From NCBI RefSeq assembly GCF_000021745.1, contig NC_011666.1, positions 3,933,001 through 3,997,000 of the forward strand: a stretch of 64,000 nt of DNA, given 5' to 3'. Position numbers and translations under genes: made by a program. How positions within the stretch are numbered: position 1 is the stretch's first letter; every line of letters starts with the position of its first letter. The DNA comes from Methylocella silvestris BL2 (GTDB lineage: Bacteria > Pseudomonadota > Alphaproteobacteria > Rhizobiales > Beijerinckiaceae). The notes beneath the pieces were generated by a model, which ran no database searches, was not told the origin of the DNA, and was given only the letters and a program-made list of their open reading frames with translations. Shown in pieces: positions 28,184-37,602 of the stretch.

Positions 28184-29911
28184 ATGTATAAGCTATCCCG
28201 AACCGCGCAGCTCAGCGCGGTCAGATCACGATCCTTGCTGAAATTGTCCTGCGCAATCGGCCTCGCGCTCGGCGCGGCAGCGGCAGCGACGCCAGCGAGC
28301 GCGGCGGAGGTAACGTCAGCGAGCGCGGCGAACCGCCCGAAGGTCGCAACCCAGGACGGGACGGTCAAGGGCGTCATTCAGAACGGCGTGTCGGTGTTTT
28401 ATGGCATTCCTTACGCGGAACCGCCGGTAGGCGATCTTCGCTGGCAGCCGCCGAAGCGCAAGGCGCCGTGGACGAATGTGCTCGATGCGTCAAATTACGG
28501 TCCCATCTGCGCTCAGGTGACCACCCTTGGCCCCTTCGCCGGGCCTCCCAATGCAAACGAAGACTGCCTGTATCTCAACGTCTTCACCCCGAACGTCGCT
28601 CCAACGGGGAAAGGAAAGCTGCCTGTCATCTTCTGGATTCACGGCGGCGGAAATTTTGACGGAGCGAGCACCGGCTACGATGGAACGAAGCTTGCCGCCG
28701 ACGGCCACACTGTCGTGGTGACGATCAATTATCGCCTGAACCTGATGGGATGGCTGTCGCACCCGGCCCTGAACAAGGGGGTTTTCGGCAACTACGGCAT
28801 CATGGACCAGCAGCTTGCCCTTAAGTGGGTGCAGCGGAACATCGACCGGTTTGGCGGCGACAAAAATAACGTCACTGTCGGCGGTCAATCCGCAGGCGCG
28901 CAAGACACCGGCATGCATGTGATTTCGCCGCTCTCGCAAGGCTTATTACATCGGGCGATTTACGAAAGCAGCGTGCCGAGCACGATACCGACGGCAGAGA
29001 TCGCGTTGGCGCGGGGCATCGCCATGTCGGTCGCGGCGGGATGCGGTTCGGGGGCGGACAAAGCCACTGCGCAATGCCTGCGCAATTTGACGCCCGAGCA
29101 GGTCGAGACGCTGGCGGGAACGCAAAGCGCGACGAGCGCCTACATCACCGGACCATTCGTCGATGGGACGGTCATCACGCAGCAACCGTGGCAGGCCTGG
29201 TCAAACGGGCAGTTCGCGCATATCCCGATGATGGACGGTCGCGTGCAGGACGAGGCGAATTTCGGCCTCGCCAACACCGAATATTTCAAGGATCCGCAAG
29301 TTCCTTATACGGAAGCTGACTTTACCAGCTACGTCACGACGACCTACTCGGGCAACGCTGGCCCGGTCAATACGCCTCCGACCTATCCGGCCGGAACCGT
29401 CAACAAAGTCCTCGCCAAATATCCGCTCTACGCCTATGCGTCGCCACAATTGGCGTTGGATGCAGTCCAGACCGATCCGGGCGCATGTAGGGATCGTCAC
29501 TACACGAAGATCCTCGGTCCGCAGGTGCCTTACTACGCTTATGAATTCGATGAGCGCACGGCGCCGACCTATTATCCCAAGCTTCCAGGCTTCCAGTTCC
29601 TTGCCTACCACACGTCCGACATCCAATATCTGTTCCCGCTTTGGCATGGCGGCCCCCAGGGCAAGATTCACGAATTGAACAAGAAGCAGGCGGCGCTTTC
29701 CGATCAGCTTGTTGACGCCTGGACGAATTTTGCCTGGACCGGCAATCCCAATGGACAGGGAAACAACCCGTGGCCGGTCTACAAAGCGACCGGAAGCAAG
29801 CCTGTCATCCTGTCGCAAAATATCCCGGTTTTGACGACGATGACGGATGCGCAATTCTCCGCTGCGCATAAATGCGACTTCTGGGAAAAGACCCTGATCA
29901 TTCCGGATTGA
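28184..29911 (+). CDS. Exported type B carboxylesterase
   Basis: A 575-residue secreted esterase/lipase. The first 41 residues form a long signal peptide (MYKLSRTAQLSAVRSRSLL, then a hydrophobic alanine-rich stretch ending PASAAE). The type B signature DCLYLNVF is near residue 125 and the nucleophile elbow GGQSAGA near residue 232; ANEDCLYLNVFTP and the HGGGNFDGAS oxyanion loop are clear. The ATG at 28184 follows GGGGGGA at 28174-28180, while the upstream TTG at 28172 lies before that site. An intrinsic terminator follows the gene. The natural substrate is unknown. Confidence 0.88.
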   Translation: MYKLSRTAQLSAVRSRSLLKLSCAIGLALGAAAAATPASAAEVTSASAANRPKVATQDGTVKGVIQNGVSVFYGIPYAEPPVGDLRWQPPKRKAPWTNVLDASNYGPICAQVTTLGPFAGPPNANEDCLYLNVFTPNVAPTGKGKLPVIFWIHGGGNFDGASTGYDGTKLAADGHTVVVTINYRLNLMGWLSHPALNKGVFGNYGIMDQQLALKWVQRNIDRFGGDKNNVTVGGQSAGAQDTGMHVISPLSQGLLHRAIYESSVPSTIPTAEIALARGIAMSVAAGCGSGADKATAQCLRNLTPEQVETLAGTQSATSAYITGPFVDGTVITQQPWQAWSNGQFAHIPMMDGRVQDEANFGLANTEYFKDPQVPYTEADFTSYVTTTYSGNAGPVNTPPTYPAGTVNKVLAKYPLYAYASPQLALDAVQTDPGACRDRHYTKILGPQVPYYAYEFDERTAPTYYPKLPGFQFLAYHTSDIQYLFPLWHGGPQGKIHELNKKQAALSDQLVDAWTNFAWTGNPNGQGNNPWPVYKATGSKPVILSQNIPVLTTMTDAQFSAAHKCDFWEKTLIIPD

Positions 29912-29943
29912 TCGCGGCCAATTTGCAAACTCTGAGGATTAAG

Positions 29944-29974
29944 AAAGGGGGGCCAGGGGCCTCCCTTTTTCTTT
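29944..29974 (+). terminator. Rho-independent terminator after the carboxylesterase
   Basis: An 11-base stem (AAAGGGGGGCC with GGCCTCCCTTT, one G-T pair) closes a three-base loop and runs into a T-rich tail. It lies 33 bases after the esterase stop. Confidence 0.8.
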
Positions 29975-30128
29975 GGGGCCATGTTTCCGTTCGGATTTCC
30001 ATTCGGAGCGTTCCCGCTGCCATCGAACTGGGCTGCGCGCGTCCCGTTTGGGGGCTTGTCAGGCTCCCTTAAGTTCGCCAATTTCCTCGCTCACCCGGTC
30101 GATCCAAGTCTTTTTGAGGAGAATGATG

Positions 30129-31883
30129 ATGGGGTCCGCTTGGCATAGCCTCGTCGCGTCCTTGCTTATCTCTTGCGGCGCGAGCCCCGCTTTGGCCGAC
30201 AACGCCGCGCTGCTGAGCCTCATCGCCCAGACATTCGGCAAATCGGCGGTCGACAGCGGAGCGGCGGTCGGCGTTGGGCTCGCGCTCATCGCGCCGGGCG
30301 AGGCCCCGGCCTATTTTTCCTATGGCTACGCCAACAAGGCGGACAAAGTGCTGTTTGGCTCCGATGTCTCATTTGAAATCGGCTCCGTCACCAAGGTCTT
30401 CACCACGAATTTGCTCGGCCAGGCGATTTACGGCGGCCGGCTCGCCCTCAACCAGCCGATCTCGGCTTTTCCCCGTATGCTCGGCTCGTTCAAGGCCCTC
30501 ACCGCAAAAGTCACGCTTGGCGAGCTCGCTGATTTCACGGCGGGATTTCCGAGCCTCGCGCCGATCTGCAACGACAAAAATCAACCGCCTGGATGTCTAA
30601 AGACGGATCGTCCTCCGACGAGCGAGTATACCGCGCAGGACTTTCTGCGTTATTTTCAGAATGCGGCGCCGCAAAACTTTCAGCCGCCGCCGCCGTCGGT
30701 GAAGGCGCTTCCAGCGCCCTATTTCTATTCCGATTTCACCGTCGGGCTGCTCGGCCTGATCCTCGGCGCCAGTCCGAATGCGCCGCTCAGCAATGCGGCC
30801 CTTAAAGGGTGGGAAGGCATGCTGCAAAAGCAGATTCTTGGTCCGCTCAACATGCGCGATACCGCTTTGTATCCTCCGACGAGCTCGAGTTCCGCGCTTG
30901 GATACCAACAGGCGATTGGCGCCCCGGTCCTCGTCAACGGCGCGCTGAGCGCGATCAATCTGGTCGTGGCCGGGGCAGGGTACCGCTCTGCGGCAGATCC
31001 GCCAAAGGTCGCCATTTCCGGCGGCGCCGGCGTGGGGGCGCAGGCGACGGCGAAGGTCGGCGCAAACGGCTCCGTGACCGGATTTACTGTTGTGCAGGGC
31101 GGACAAGGATATGTGGCTCCGCCGAAGGTCACATTCGTCCCGGCGCCCGGGTTTCCCCCTCCCGCCGCGTCAGCGAGCGGGCAGGCGGTCGTCTCCGGCG
31201 GAAAAATCATCGGCGTGAGCATCATCGAGCATGGCGCTGGCTACGCCGCGGCCCCTACAGTGGTTTTTTCAGGGGGCTTTGGCGGCGGCGTCGGGCGCAA
31301 CGCAACCGGCACGGTCCAGATCGCGAGCGGAGAAGTCGCCTATGTCGGAATCGCCGACGGCGGCGCTGGATATGCGCCGCCGCTGAGCGTCGTCGTGGAT
31401 CCCGGCGACGGCTTCACGAACGTCGTTCCAATCTGGGCGCCGGCCGGAGCGCTGCATTCCACGGTGCAGAACATGGCGATCTTTGCGCAAGCTGCGCTCG
31501 GCTCTCCCGGAGTCTTCGTTCCGCCCGCCCTTGCGGCCGGATTCAAAATCGCGCAGACCCCTCGGGCGTGCACCGGTCCAAAGCCCTCTCTCCCAAAGTG
31601 TCCGGCGAACATTTGGCTGTCCGACCTCGCCTGGGCGACGATCCCGGAGGATAAAATCAATCATGTTCCCGCGATCGTTTTGAAGAACGGCGGCTTAACG
31701 GGCTTTTCGACCGAAGTCATGTTGATGCCTGCCCGTGGCCTGGGCGTAGTGGTTTTTGCGAACTCGAACGGCAATGAGGTTTCAGATAATAAATCGACCG
31801 GAGAAGCGCCCCTGATTGCGCGCGGGGCGCTCTATGCGCTGTTCTACGAATTGGGCGGGGGCGGCGCCTCCCCGCCAAGGTGA
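30129..31883 (+). CDS. Exported beta-lactamase-family serine hydrolase with inserted repeat domain
   Basis: A 584-residue penicillin-binding-protein-like hydrolase with a signal peptide (WHSLVASLLISCGASPALAD). The SxxK motif is S86VTK in FEIGSVTKVF and the tyrosine motif is Y200SD. The expected WAPAGALHST block follows only at 436-445, because about 150 residues (276-428) are inserted between them. The insert holds four copies of a G-x-GY-(x)-P-x-V repeat at 282, 326, 369 and 412, spaced 43-44 residues and glycine-rich. Three ATGs stand in a row (30123, 30126, 30129); the third has the best distance to AGGAG at 30117-30121. Peptidase, esterase or lactamase activity are all possible. Confidence 0.82.
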   Translation: MGSAWHSLVASLLISCGASPALADNAALLSLIAQTFGKSAVDSGAAVGVGLALIAPGEAPAYFSYGYANKADKVLFGSDVSFEIGSVTKVFTTNLLGQAIYGGRLALNQPISAFPRMLGSFKALTAKVTLGELADFTAGFPSLAPICNDKNQPPGCLKTDRPPTSEYTAQDFLRYFQNAAPQNFQPPPPSVKALPAPYFYSDFTVGLLGLILGASPNAPLSNAALKGWEGMLQKQILGPLNMRDTALYPPTSSSSALGYQQAIGAPVLVNGALSAINLVVAGAGYRSAADPPKVAISGGAGVGAQATAKVGANGSVTGFTVVQGGQGYVAPPKVTFVPAPGFPPPAASASGQAVVSGGKIIGVSIIEHGAGYAAAPTVVFSGGFGGGVGRNATGTVQIASGEVAYVGIADGGAGYAPPLSVVVDPGDGFTNVVPIWAPAGALHSTVQNMAIFAQAALGSPGVFVPPALAAGFKIAQTPRACTGPKPSLPKCPANIWLSDLAWATIPEDKINHVPAIVLKNGGLTGFSTEVMLMPARGLGVVVFANSNGNEVSDNKSTGEAPLIARGALYALFYELGGGGASPPR

Positions 31884-32267
31884 ATCCAAACGGGTCCGCG
31901 CCGTCACGCCGCTCCGAAAAATGATTGAGCGCGCCGTCTAACAGTTCCGGAAGAGCGTCGGAGCAACGCAAGCGGGCCCTGTTCCCTTGGCGCCGGCGCG
32001 CGCCGCGACGGCGACTCGCATCCCAATTGGTGAGCGTTTGACACCCGACGAATCGGTTGATCGCCGATCGCCGAATGCGGCCCCAGCTCCCATCCGCCGG
32101 GCCGAACCTTCGCCTTGGGAACGCCCCGTTCAGCTTGCTCGGGGAGCGCTCAGGCGGGTCTGCTGCCTCATTGATCGGGCGCCGCCTCGATACTATGCGA
32201 AGCGCCTCAACAGAGGCGCCGCCATCGCGCGCAGATGGCCTCCCAAGGGCCGTGCCAAAGCGCGCGA
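31884..32267. other. Intergenic region
   Basis: No convincing gene on either strand. It separates two convergent genes, so no promoter is required here. Confidence 0.3.
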
Positions 32268-32588
32268 TCAGTTGCAGTGCGTAAGGCCAGCGACGATCAG
32301 GGCAGGGGGAAAGCCGTTAATGATCCCGCCGGGGTCGCTGCAGATCCGCTGCGGCAGCCCCCTGTCCGTCTTCGGATTGTAATCAGAAATCGAGCAATCG
32401 AGATTGAGCGTTCCGGTCGCGCTGCGGAAATAGTCTTTGTCCGGATCGCCGGGGACCGGAATCCAGCGCGCAAGAAAGGCTTCGTCGCGGCAATCCACGC
32501 GAAAGAGATAAGTCGCCCCGCTATCGGCTGCGGAGGCGGCGGTCACTATGCTGAAAAAGAGGGCGCTGCTTTTGATGAAACTGAGCAT
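32268..32588 (-). CDS. Small exported hypothetical protein
   Basis: A 106-residue protein with a signal peptide (MLSFIKSSALFFSIVTAASA, cleavage near ASA-AD). The mature part has four cysteines (VDCRDEAFLARW, LNLDCSISDY, RICSDPGG, LTHC), which could form two disulphides in the periplasm. A strong GGAGGAGAG ribosome site lies before ATG 32588, so the longer frame to 32846 is rejected. I do not recognise the family. Confidence 0.65.
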   Translation of the reverse strand: MLSFIKSSALFFSIVTAASAADSGATYLFRVDCRDEAFLARWIPVPGDPDKDYFRSATGTLNLDCSISDYNPKTDRGLPQRICSDPGGIINGFPPALIVAGLTHCN

Positions 32589-32840
32589 TTTTTCTCTCCT
32601 CCGATGGCGCGGTCCCAGCGATTGAACGCCGGGCGGACCGCAAACGCCAGAGCCGGATGATTTTTGACAGAATTGCCTTGAAACTTCGCCCAACCCAAAT
32701 CCTTCCCTGATTGACAAGTTGGCGCATGACCTCGTCGGAAAACCGCCCTGCGAGGTCGCGGGCTTGGTCTTCATTTTGCCCTGCGCGCTCCCCGCATCCG
32801 GCCACGCCAGGGCCGGATATGCGCAAATCGGCTCATGTGC
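32589..32840. other. Intergenic region upstream of the small exported protein
   Basis: No gene seen. It probably carries the promoter of the small exported protein. Confidence 0.3.
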
Positions 32841-32883
32841 GCACAAAAAAAGAGGATGATGATCGTTAGATCAACATCCTCTT
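32841..32883 (-). terminator. Rho-independent terminator after the porin-like gene
   Basis: On the minus strand a 15-base stem (14 of 15 paired, starting AAGAGGATG) closes a four-base loop and is followed by seven T residues. It lies about 90 bases downstream of the porin-like gene stop, in its direction of transcription. Confidence 0.85.
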
Positions 32884-32970
32884 AGGTCCGAAGTCGAAAC
32901 TGTGTCGCGAGGATCGCCGTGCCGGTTGATTGTTTGGCCGGAGGCGGTCGGGGAGATCTCGCGAGCTAGA

Positions 32971-33801
32971 TCATTTCATGAGCGACAGGATCGACGTATC
33001 GACGGCGATGCTGGCGATGAAGCGATTGCCGCACCAGTTGCGAACGCCCGACAGGAGCGCGCAGCTGTTCTGCGACAGGCTCGACCCTGAATAACGCACG
33101 TCGAGCGTCCAGATGTCATAGGTCGCGCCCAGACCGACATTCCAGGTCGCGTAAGTGGGCAGCTTGACCCCGAAACGGTTGTCATCGAGGAACTGTCCGC
33201 CGAATTCGCCGGAAGCGTAGGTGGCGACTCCCTTCCAGGGAAGGAAGGTCGGGAAGTTAACCTTCAAGGTGCCGCTGGCGTAGATGCCCGACGAGCCCGA
33301 GTTGGCGAAGTTCGTTGTGCCGTAGACATTGCCGCCGATTGTGAACGTATCGTTGATCACATAGGTCGGCTTAAAATACAGCTCGTAGTAGTTCATCGTG
33401 AAGCCGCCAGCCGGAATCGTCTGGCTGGGATATTCGTAGTAGAGGCCGCCGAGATCGAGGGTCAGTGCGCCCCAGGTATGGCGAAGGCCGCCGTAGAGAT
33501 CGATCTCAGCCGACGGGTTGTTGAGGCCATAGGCGGTCGGGAAACTGACGTTCGACGTCCAGACGCCGGCGTAGATCCAGTCGATCGCGCGCAGTTCGAG
33601 ATAGCCTTGCGCGGCGAAATGGCCGTTGGAATTATCGATGCCGCGGAAGACATAGTCGTTGGCCAGCTTCATGCCGAAGCCGAGATCGATCGGCGGCGGC
33701 GGCGGGGCCGCAGGAGTCACCGCAAGGTCAGCAGCGGAAGCAGCGCTTGCGAGCAGAACGCCTGCAGCGGCGGTCATCACAGATTTAATCATGTTCGTCA
33801 T
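32971..33801 (-). CDS. TorF-type putative outer-membrane porin
   Basis: A 276-residue outer-membrane beta-barrel candidate. It has a signal peptide (MIKSVMTAAAGVLLASAASA) and a proline run (APPPPPIDLGF), then alternating aromatic/polar strands typical of the Gcw_chp/TorF group: MKLANDYVFRGIDNSNGHFA near the N terminus, a DLYGGLRHTWGALTLDLGGL strand pair, and NVGLGATYDIWTLDVRYSGS. Two C-terminal cysteines (NSCALL, NWCGN) may pair. The GGGGAG ribosome site fits ATG 33801. It ends near an intrinsic terminator. It lies next to the TMAO locus, but specific transport of amines is only a guess. Confidence 0.78.
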   Translation of the reverse strand: MTNMIKSVMTAAAGVLLASAASAADLAVTPAAPPPPPIDLGFGMKLANDYVFRGIDNSNGHFAAQGYLELRAIDWIYAGVWTSNVSFPTAYGLNNPSAEIDLYGGLRHTWGALTLDLGGLYYEYPSQTIPAGGFTMNYYELYFKPTYVINDTFTIGGNVYGTTNFANSGSSGIYASGTLKVNFPTFLPWKGVATYASGEFGGQFLDDNRFGVKLPTYATWNVGLGATYDIWTLDVRYSGSSLSQNSCALLSGVRNWCGNRFIASIAVDTSILSLMK

Positions 33802-33867
33802 ATTCGAGACTCCCCTTTCGACTAAATCTAAAGCGAAGTCCGCGCCATGCCTACAGTCAAAGCGGCC

Positions 33868-36153
33868 CTATGCCCTGACTCGCGCCTTTTCTGGATCATA
33901 GTGTGGGAATCGCGCCACAGTTGCGGCGATGCGCTTTTGACGTCCGTCCAGCTTGCCGATCTCGAGGTCGGTCCCGATCGAGGCGCAAGCGGCGTCGAGG
34001 CGGGCGAGGGCGATGGTGCGGCCGAGGACAGGCGAGCGCATCGCGCTGGTGACGACTCCCACCTGGGCGCGGCCGGCAAAGACCGGATCGCCATGGGCGA
34101 CCGCTTCATTGCCGGCGACGTCGAGCCCGGCGAGCCGGCGAATCGGGCTGGCGCGCCGGCGCGCCAGCGCCTCCGACCCGACATAGGGGTCCGCCTTCTC
34201 GGCGGGAACGGCAAAGCCGATGCCGGCCTCGAAGGGATCGGTCTCGTCACAAAACTCGTGATGGGCGAAGATCAGGCCGGCCTCGATGCGCACCATGTCA
34301 AGCGCGGCGAAACCGAAGGGCGCGATCCCATAGGGCTTCCCCGCCGCCATAAGCGCGTCCCAGACCGCCACGGCGGAGCCAGGGTGCAGCCAGATCTCAT
34401 ATCCGAGCTCGCCGGTGTAGCCCGTGCGGGAAACAAGCACAGGCAGGCCCGCGATCTTGCCGACGGTAAAGCGGAACCATTTTAACTCGTCGGCTGAGGC
34501 GCGATGGGGCGGCGTGACCAATATTTCGCGCAGGATGTCGCGCGATTTTGGGCCTTGCAGGGCGACATTATGCAGCTGATCGGTCGAGGATCTGACAAAG
34601 GCCCTCAAACCCTGACGCGCCGCGAGCTCGCGCAGAAAGACGCCGCAATAATCCTCGCCGCAGACGAGCCGGAAGTTATTGTCGCCGAGACGGAACACCG
34701 TTCCGTCATCCAGCATGCCGCCATGTTCGTGGCAAATCGCTGTGTAGACGATCTGACCCACCGCAAGCTTGCGAATGTTGCGCGTGACGGCGCTTTGCAA
34801 CAGGATTTCGGCGTCCGGTCCGGTGATCTCGAACTTGCGCAGCGCCGACAGATCGATGAGGACGGCGCGCTCGCGACAGGCCCAATATTCGGCGATGGGT
34901 CCCTCGGAGGCGTAGCATTGCGGCGTCCAGAAGCCGCGATAGTCGGCGAAGGACCGAGTCAGCGCGGAAGTCCTTGAATGGAAACCGGATTCACGCGTCA
35001 ATCGGGGGGCGGCGTCAGCGGTCATGCGATGAGCGATCCCTTTGGAGAAGCTGGCGGCGGCGTCATAGACGCGCACATGTATGTCGGTCGGCATCCAACC
35101 ATTGGCCGGATCAATGTCGTCGGCGCAGGACGAGGACGCGCAGACGAGGTCGGTCAAAGCGCGCAGCAACACATAGTCGCCCGGTCGCGACCAGGGCTCG
35201 TCAAGGCCGATCGTGTTGTCTTCGGCGACGAAGGTGTTGTAGAAAAAATTGATTGCCGGCCAGCCGCGACGCGGCGCGACGCCAAAGGGCGCAAGCGCGG
35301 CGTTGAAATTGTCGGTGCAATTGGCGTGGCCGGGATAGCCCATGTCGTCGTAATATTTCGCGTTGCAGGCGAGCATGAATGTGTCGTGCCGCCCGACGGT
35401 GTCGCGGACGATCTCAAAGAGAGGATTCATGTCCTGGTCGAAATATTTCGCGTGGAGGCCGGGGCCCGGCGTCGCCGAGCCCATCAGCGTGCGCGTTACT
35501 GTCGGATCGACGCCAAGCTCGCGGCCCTCAGCCAGGGCCCTGGCGTCGAAGGCGACGAGATCGGAGCATTGCCGGCCGTCCACGTCGATGATCTGGATAT
35601 AATCGCCGGCGCTGACGCGATAAGCGCGCGCGGTTGCGGCGTCGACCCTGAGATCGAGCTTTACTGGGGCAAGCGAAGGCGGCGCGGCGCCGCCCGTCGG
35701 CCGGCTTGAGAAAATATCGAGGCGCAGTTCCGTCGGTGGATTCTGCGCGTCGGGGGCCATCGGCTCGCCGGGCGCCAATAGAAGGCAGCGCATATCGGCC
35801 TCGGCCTTGAAGCGGAAGGTTTCGCCCGGCTCCGCGGCGGCATGAAAAAGCGGCGTCGCCAGAAACCGTTCGGTTCCCTGCCGCGCGGCGAGGAACGCGG
35901 CGGCGAGATCGCCCGCGACGGCGCGGACGCCGGCCTCGTCGGTCGGCGCCGACCCCGGCGTGAGCCGGAGTGGCTCGCCGGAGGCGGTCAGCAATTCGCC
36001 GGCCTGGCCCCCCTCGAGATTTGTAATGATCGCTTCGTCGCCGGCCGAAAGGTCGAACTGAACCCCGCCGCCGCCCGCCGCCGAAAGGGTCTGGACGCGC
36101 CGGGGCGCGTCCAGGTCGAACGACCCCTTTGGGGCCGCCGCATTAACATTCAT
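33868..36153 (-). CDS. tdm: Trimethylamine N-oxide demethylase (aldolase) Tdm
   Basis: Tdm converts TMAO to dimethylamine and formaldehyde. The 761-residue protein is a fusion: an N-terminal DUF1989-like part (about 1-365, including YRVSAGDYIQIIDVDGRQCS) and a C-terminal GcvT-like tetrahydrofolate-binding part (about 385-761, with YRGFWTPQCYASEGPIAEYW and TGYTGELGYEIWLHPG). Cys263, Cys279 and Cys343 are present; from memory of published work on the M. silvestris enzyme these bind zinc. The C-terminal domain probably captures released formaldehyde on tetrahydrofolate. It lies 52 bases after tmm in the same unit. Length, fusion and neighbours make the call strong. Confidence 0.94.
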   Translation of the reverse strand: MNVNAAAPKGSFDLDAPRRVQTLSAAGGGGVQFDLSAGDEAIITNLEGGQAGELLTASGEPLRLTPGSAPTDEAGVRAVAGDLAAAFLAARQGTERFLATPLFHAAAEPGETFRFKAEADMRCLLLAPGEPMAPDAQNPPTELRLDIFSSRPTGGAAPPSLAPVKLDLRVDAATARAYRVSAGDYIQIIDVDGRQCSDLVAFDARALAEGRELGVDPTVTRTLMGSATPGPGLHAKYFDQDMNPLFEIVRDTVGRHDTFMLACNAKYYDDMGYPGHANCTDNFNAALAPFGVAPRRGWPAINFFYNTFVAEDNTIGLDEPWSRPGDYVLLRALTDLVCASSSCADDIDPANGWMPTDIHVRVYDAAASFSKGIAHRMTADAAPRLTRESGFHSRTSALTRSFADYRGFWTPQCYASEGPIAEYWACRERAVLIDLSALRKFEITGPDAEILLQSAVTRNIRKLAVGQIVYTAICHEHGGMLDDGTVFRLGDNNFRLVCGEDYCGVFLRELAARQGLRAFVRSSTDQLHNVALQGPKSRDILREILVTPPHRASADELKWFRFTVGKIAGLPVLVSRTGYTGELGYEIWLHPGSAVAVWDALMAAGKPYGIAPFGFAALDMVRIEAGLIFAHHEFCDETDPFEAGIGFAVPAEKADPYVGSEALARRRASPIRRLAGLDVAGNEAVAHGDPVFAGRAQVGVVTSAMRSPVLGRTIALARLDAACASIGTDLEIGKLDGRQKRIAATVARFPHYDPEKARVRA

Positions 36154-36205
36154 GGCCGAGCCTTTTCAATGCCTGTCGGATTGCATCCTCGCCCGCGACG
36201 ACGCT

Positions 36206-37561
36206 TTATTCCGCGGCGGCTTCCGGACGGTTCTGGAAGGCGTCGAAGGAATCGTCGAGCGCCTCCATCCATTTTGTGTGATGCGGCGGAGCCTTGTTGC
36301 CGGTCATGATCGAGACATAGGAATTATCGCGATATCCCATGATGCTCTTGACCTTGTCTTCCTCCCACTCCTTGAACAGAGCGGCCACCTTGTCGAGATC
36401 GAACATCGGATAGTCGGTGGCGGGGATGAGGTCGCGCATATATTCGGTCTGAAAATCGATGCCGTCGAAGGCTGTCTCGAGTTTCTCCTCGAGCCCGCGC
36501 CAATGGTCGATATCCGCCTGCCGCTCCTCCGCCGCGGGCAGTTTGATGCGTCCGAGGATCACGTCGCGGGCGTACCAGGCCTGCGCGTCGAACATGTTGA
36601 ACGTGAAATACTGATCCTGCATGCCAAGATAGATCAGCTTTGGATTGTCCTGCCAGAAAATGCCCTTGTAGAGCCCGGCCGGATAGAGCCTGTTGTTTGT
36701 CTTGAGGCGCAGATTATCGGCAAGGAAGGGGAAATGATGCAAATAGCCGGTGCAAAGAAGCACGGCGTCGACCACGGCTTCGCTGCCGTCCTTGAAATGA
36801 GCCGTCTTGCCGGTCAGTTTCGTCAGCAGCGGCTTTACCGTAAAACACTCCGGCCAGTCGAAATTCAGCGGCTTTGAACGGTAGCTGAAGGTGATCGACT
36901 TCGCGCCATATTTATAGCATTGGCTGGCGATATCTTCGGCCGAATAGCTGCTGCCGACCACAAGCAGATTTTTGCCAACGAATTCATTGGCGTCGCGAAA
37001 ATCATGCGCGTGCAGAACGCGGCCGGGAAAGACTTCGATGCCAGGAAAATGCGGCACGTTCGGGGTCGAGAAATGACCGCTGGCGACGACGACATAATCG
37101 AAGGTTTCCGAGTAGAGCTCGTCCTTCTTCAGATCCTTGACCGTCACCGTAAACAACTGGGTCGTTTCATCGAAATCGATCCAGCGAACGACCGTGCTGA
37201 AGCGCACGAATTTGCGCACGTCGCTTTTTTCAACGCGGCCCATGATATAGTCATGCAGCACTGCGCGCGGGGGATAAGACGGGATCGGGCGTCCGAAATG
37301 CTCCTCGAAGGAATAGTCGGCGAATTCGAGACATTCCTTCGGGCCGTTCGACCACAAATAGCGATACATGCTGCCGTGGACGGGCTCGCCATATTCGTCG
37401 ACGCCGGTGCGCCAGGTGTAGTTCCACAGACCGCCCCAGTCGGACTGTTTTTCGAAGCAGACGAGTTCGGGAATTGCGGCGCCTTTTTTGCCGGCGGATT
37501 GGAAAGCGCGAAGCTGCGCCAGGCCGCTCGGTCCTGCGCCAATAATTGCAACACGAGTCAT
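36206..37561 (-). CDS. tmm: Trimethylamine monooxygenase Tmm
   Basis: A flavin-containing monooxygenase that oxidises trimethylamine to TMAO with NADPH and oxygen. In 451 residues it shows the FAD motif GAGPSGL (8-14), the FMO fingerprint FxGxxxHxxxF (Phe178, Gly180, His184, Phe188), the NADPH motif [10 protein letters not shown] (201-210) and the C-terminal [11 protein letters not shown] block. W/Y-rich N-terminal residues ([11 protein letters not shown]) are typical of Tmm. Its product is the substrate of the next gene, tdm. A closely related FMO could be methylated-sulfide active, since Tmm enzymes also oxidise dimethyl sulfide. Confidence 0.94.
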   Translation of the reverse strand: MTRVAIIGAGPSGLAQLRAFQSAGKKGAAIPELVCFEKQSDWGGLWNYTWRTGVDEYGEPVHGSMYRYLWSNGPKECLEFADYSFEEHFGRPIPSYPPRAVLHDYIMGRVEKSDVRKFVRFSTVVRWIDFDETTQLFTVTVKDLKKDELYSETFDYVVVASGHFSTPNVPHFPGIEVFPGRVLHAHDFRDANEFVGKNLLVVGSSYSAEDIASQCYKYGAKSITFSYRSKPLNFDWPECFTVKPLLTKLTGKTAHFKDGSEAVVDAVLLCTGYLHHFPFLADNLRLKTNNRLYPAGLYKGIFWQDNPKLIYLGMQDQYFTFNMFDAQAWYARDVILGRIKLPAAEERQADIDHWRGLEEKLETAFDGIDFQTEYMRDLIPATDYPMFDLDKVAALFKEWEEDKVKSIMGYRDNSYVSIMTGNKAPPHHTKWMEALDDSFDAFQNRPEAAAE

Positions 37562-37602
37562 GAGAAAACCTCGTCAATCAAATAGGATGTCAATCGTAAG
37601 GC

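Noticed and set aside
30951-31415. CRISPR-like or DNA-level tandem repeat in the lactamase-like gene
   Set aside because: The repetition is at protein level only; the DNA copies are diverged and lie in an open frame, so it is not a CRISPR array or simple tandem repeat.
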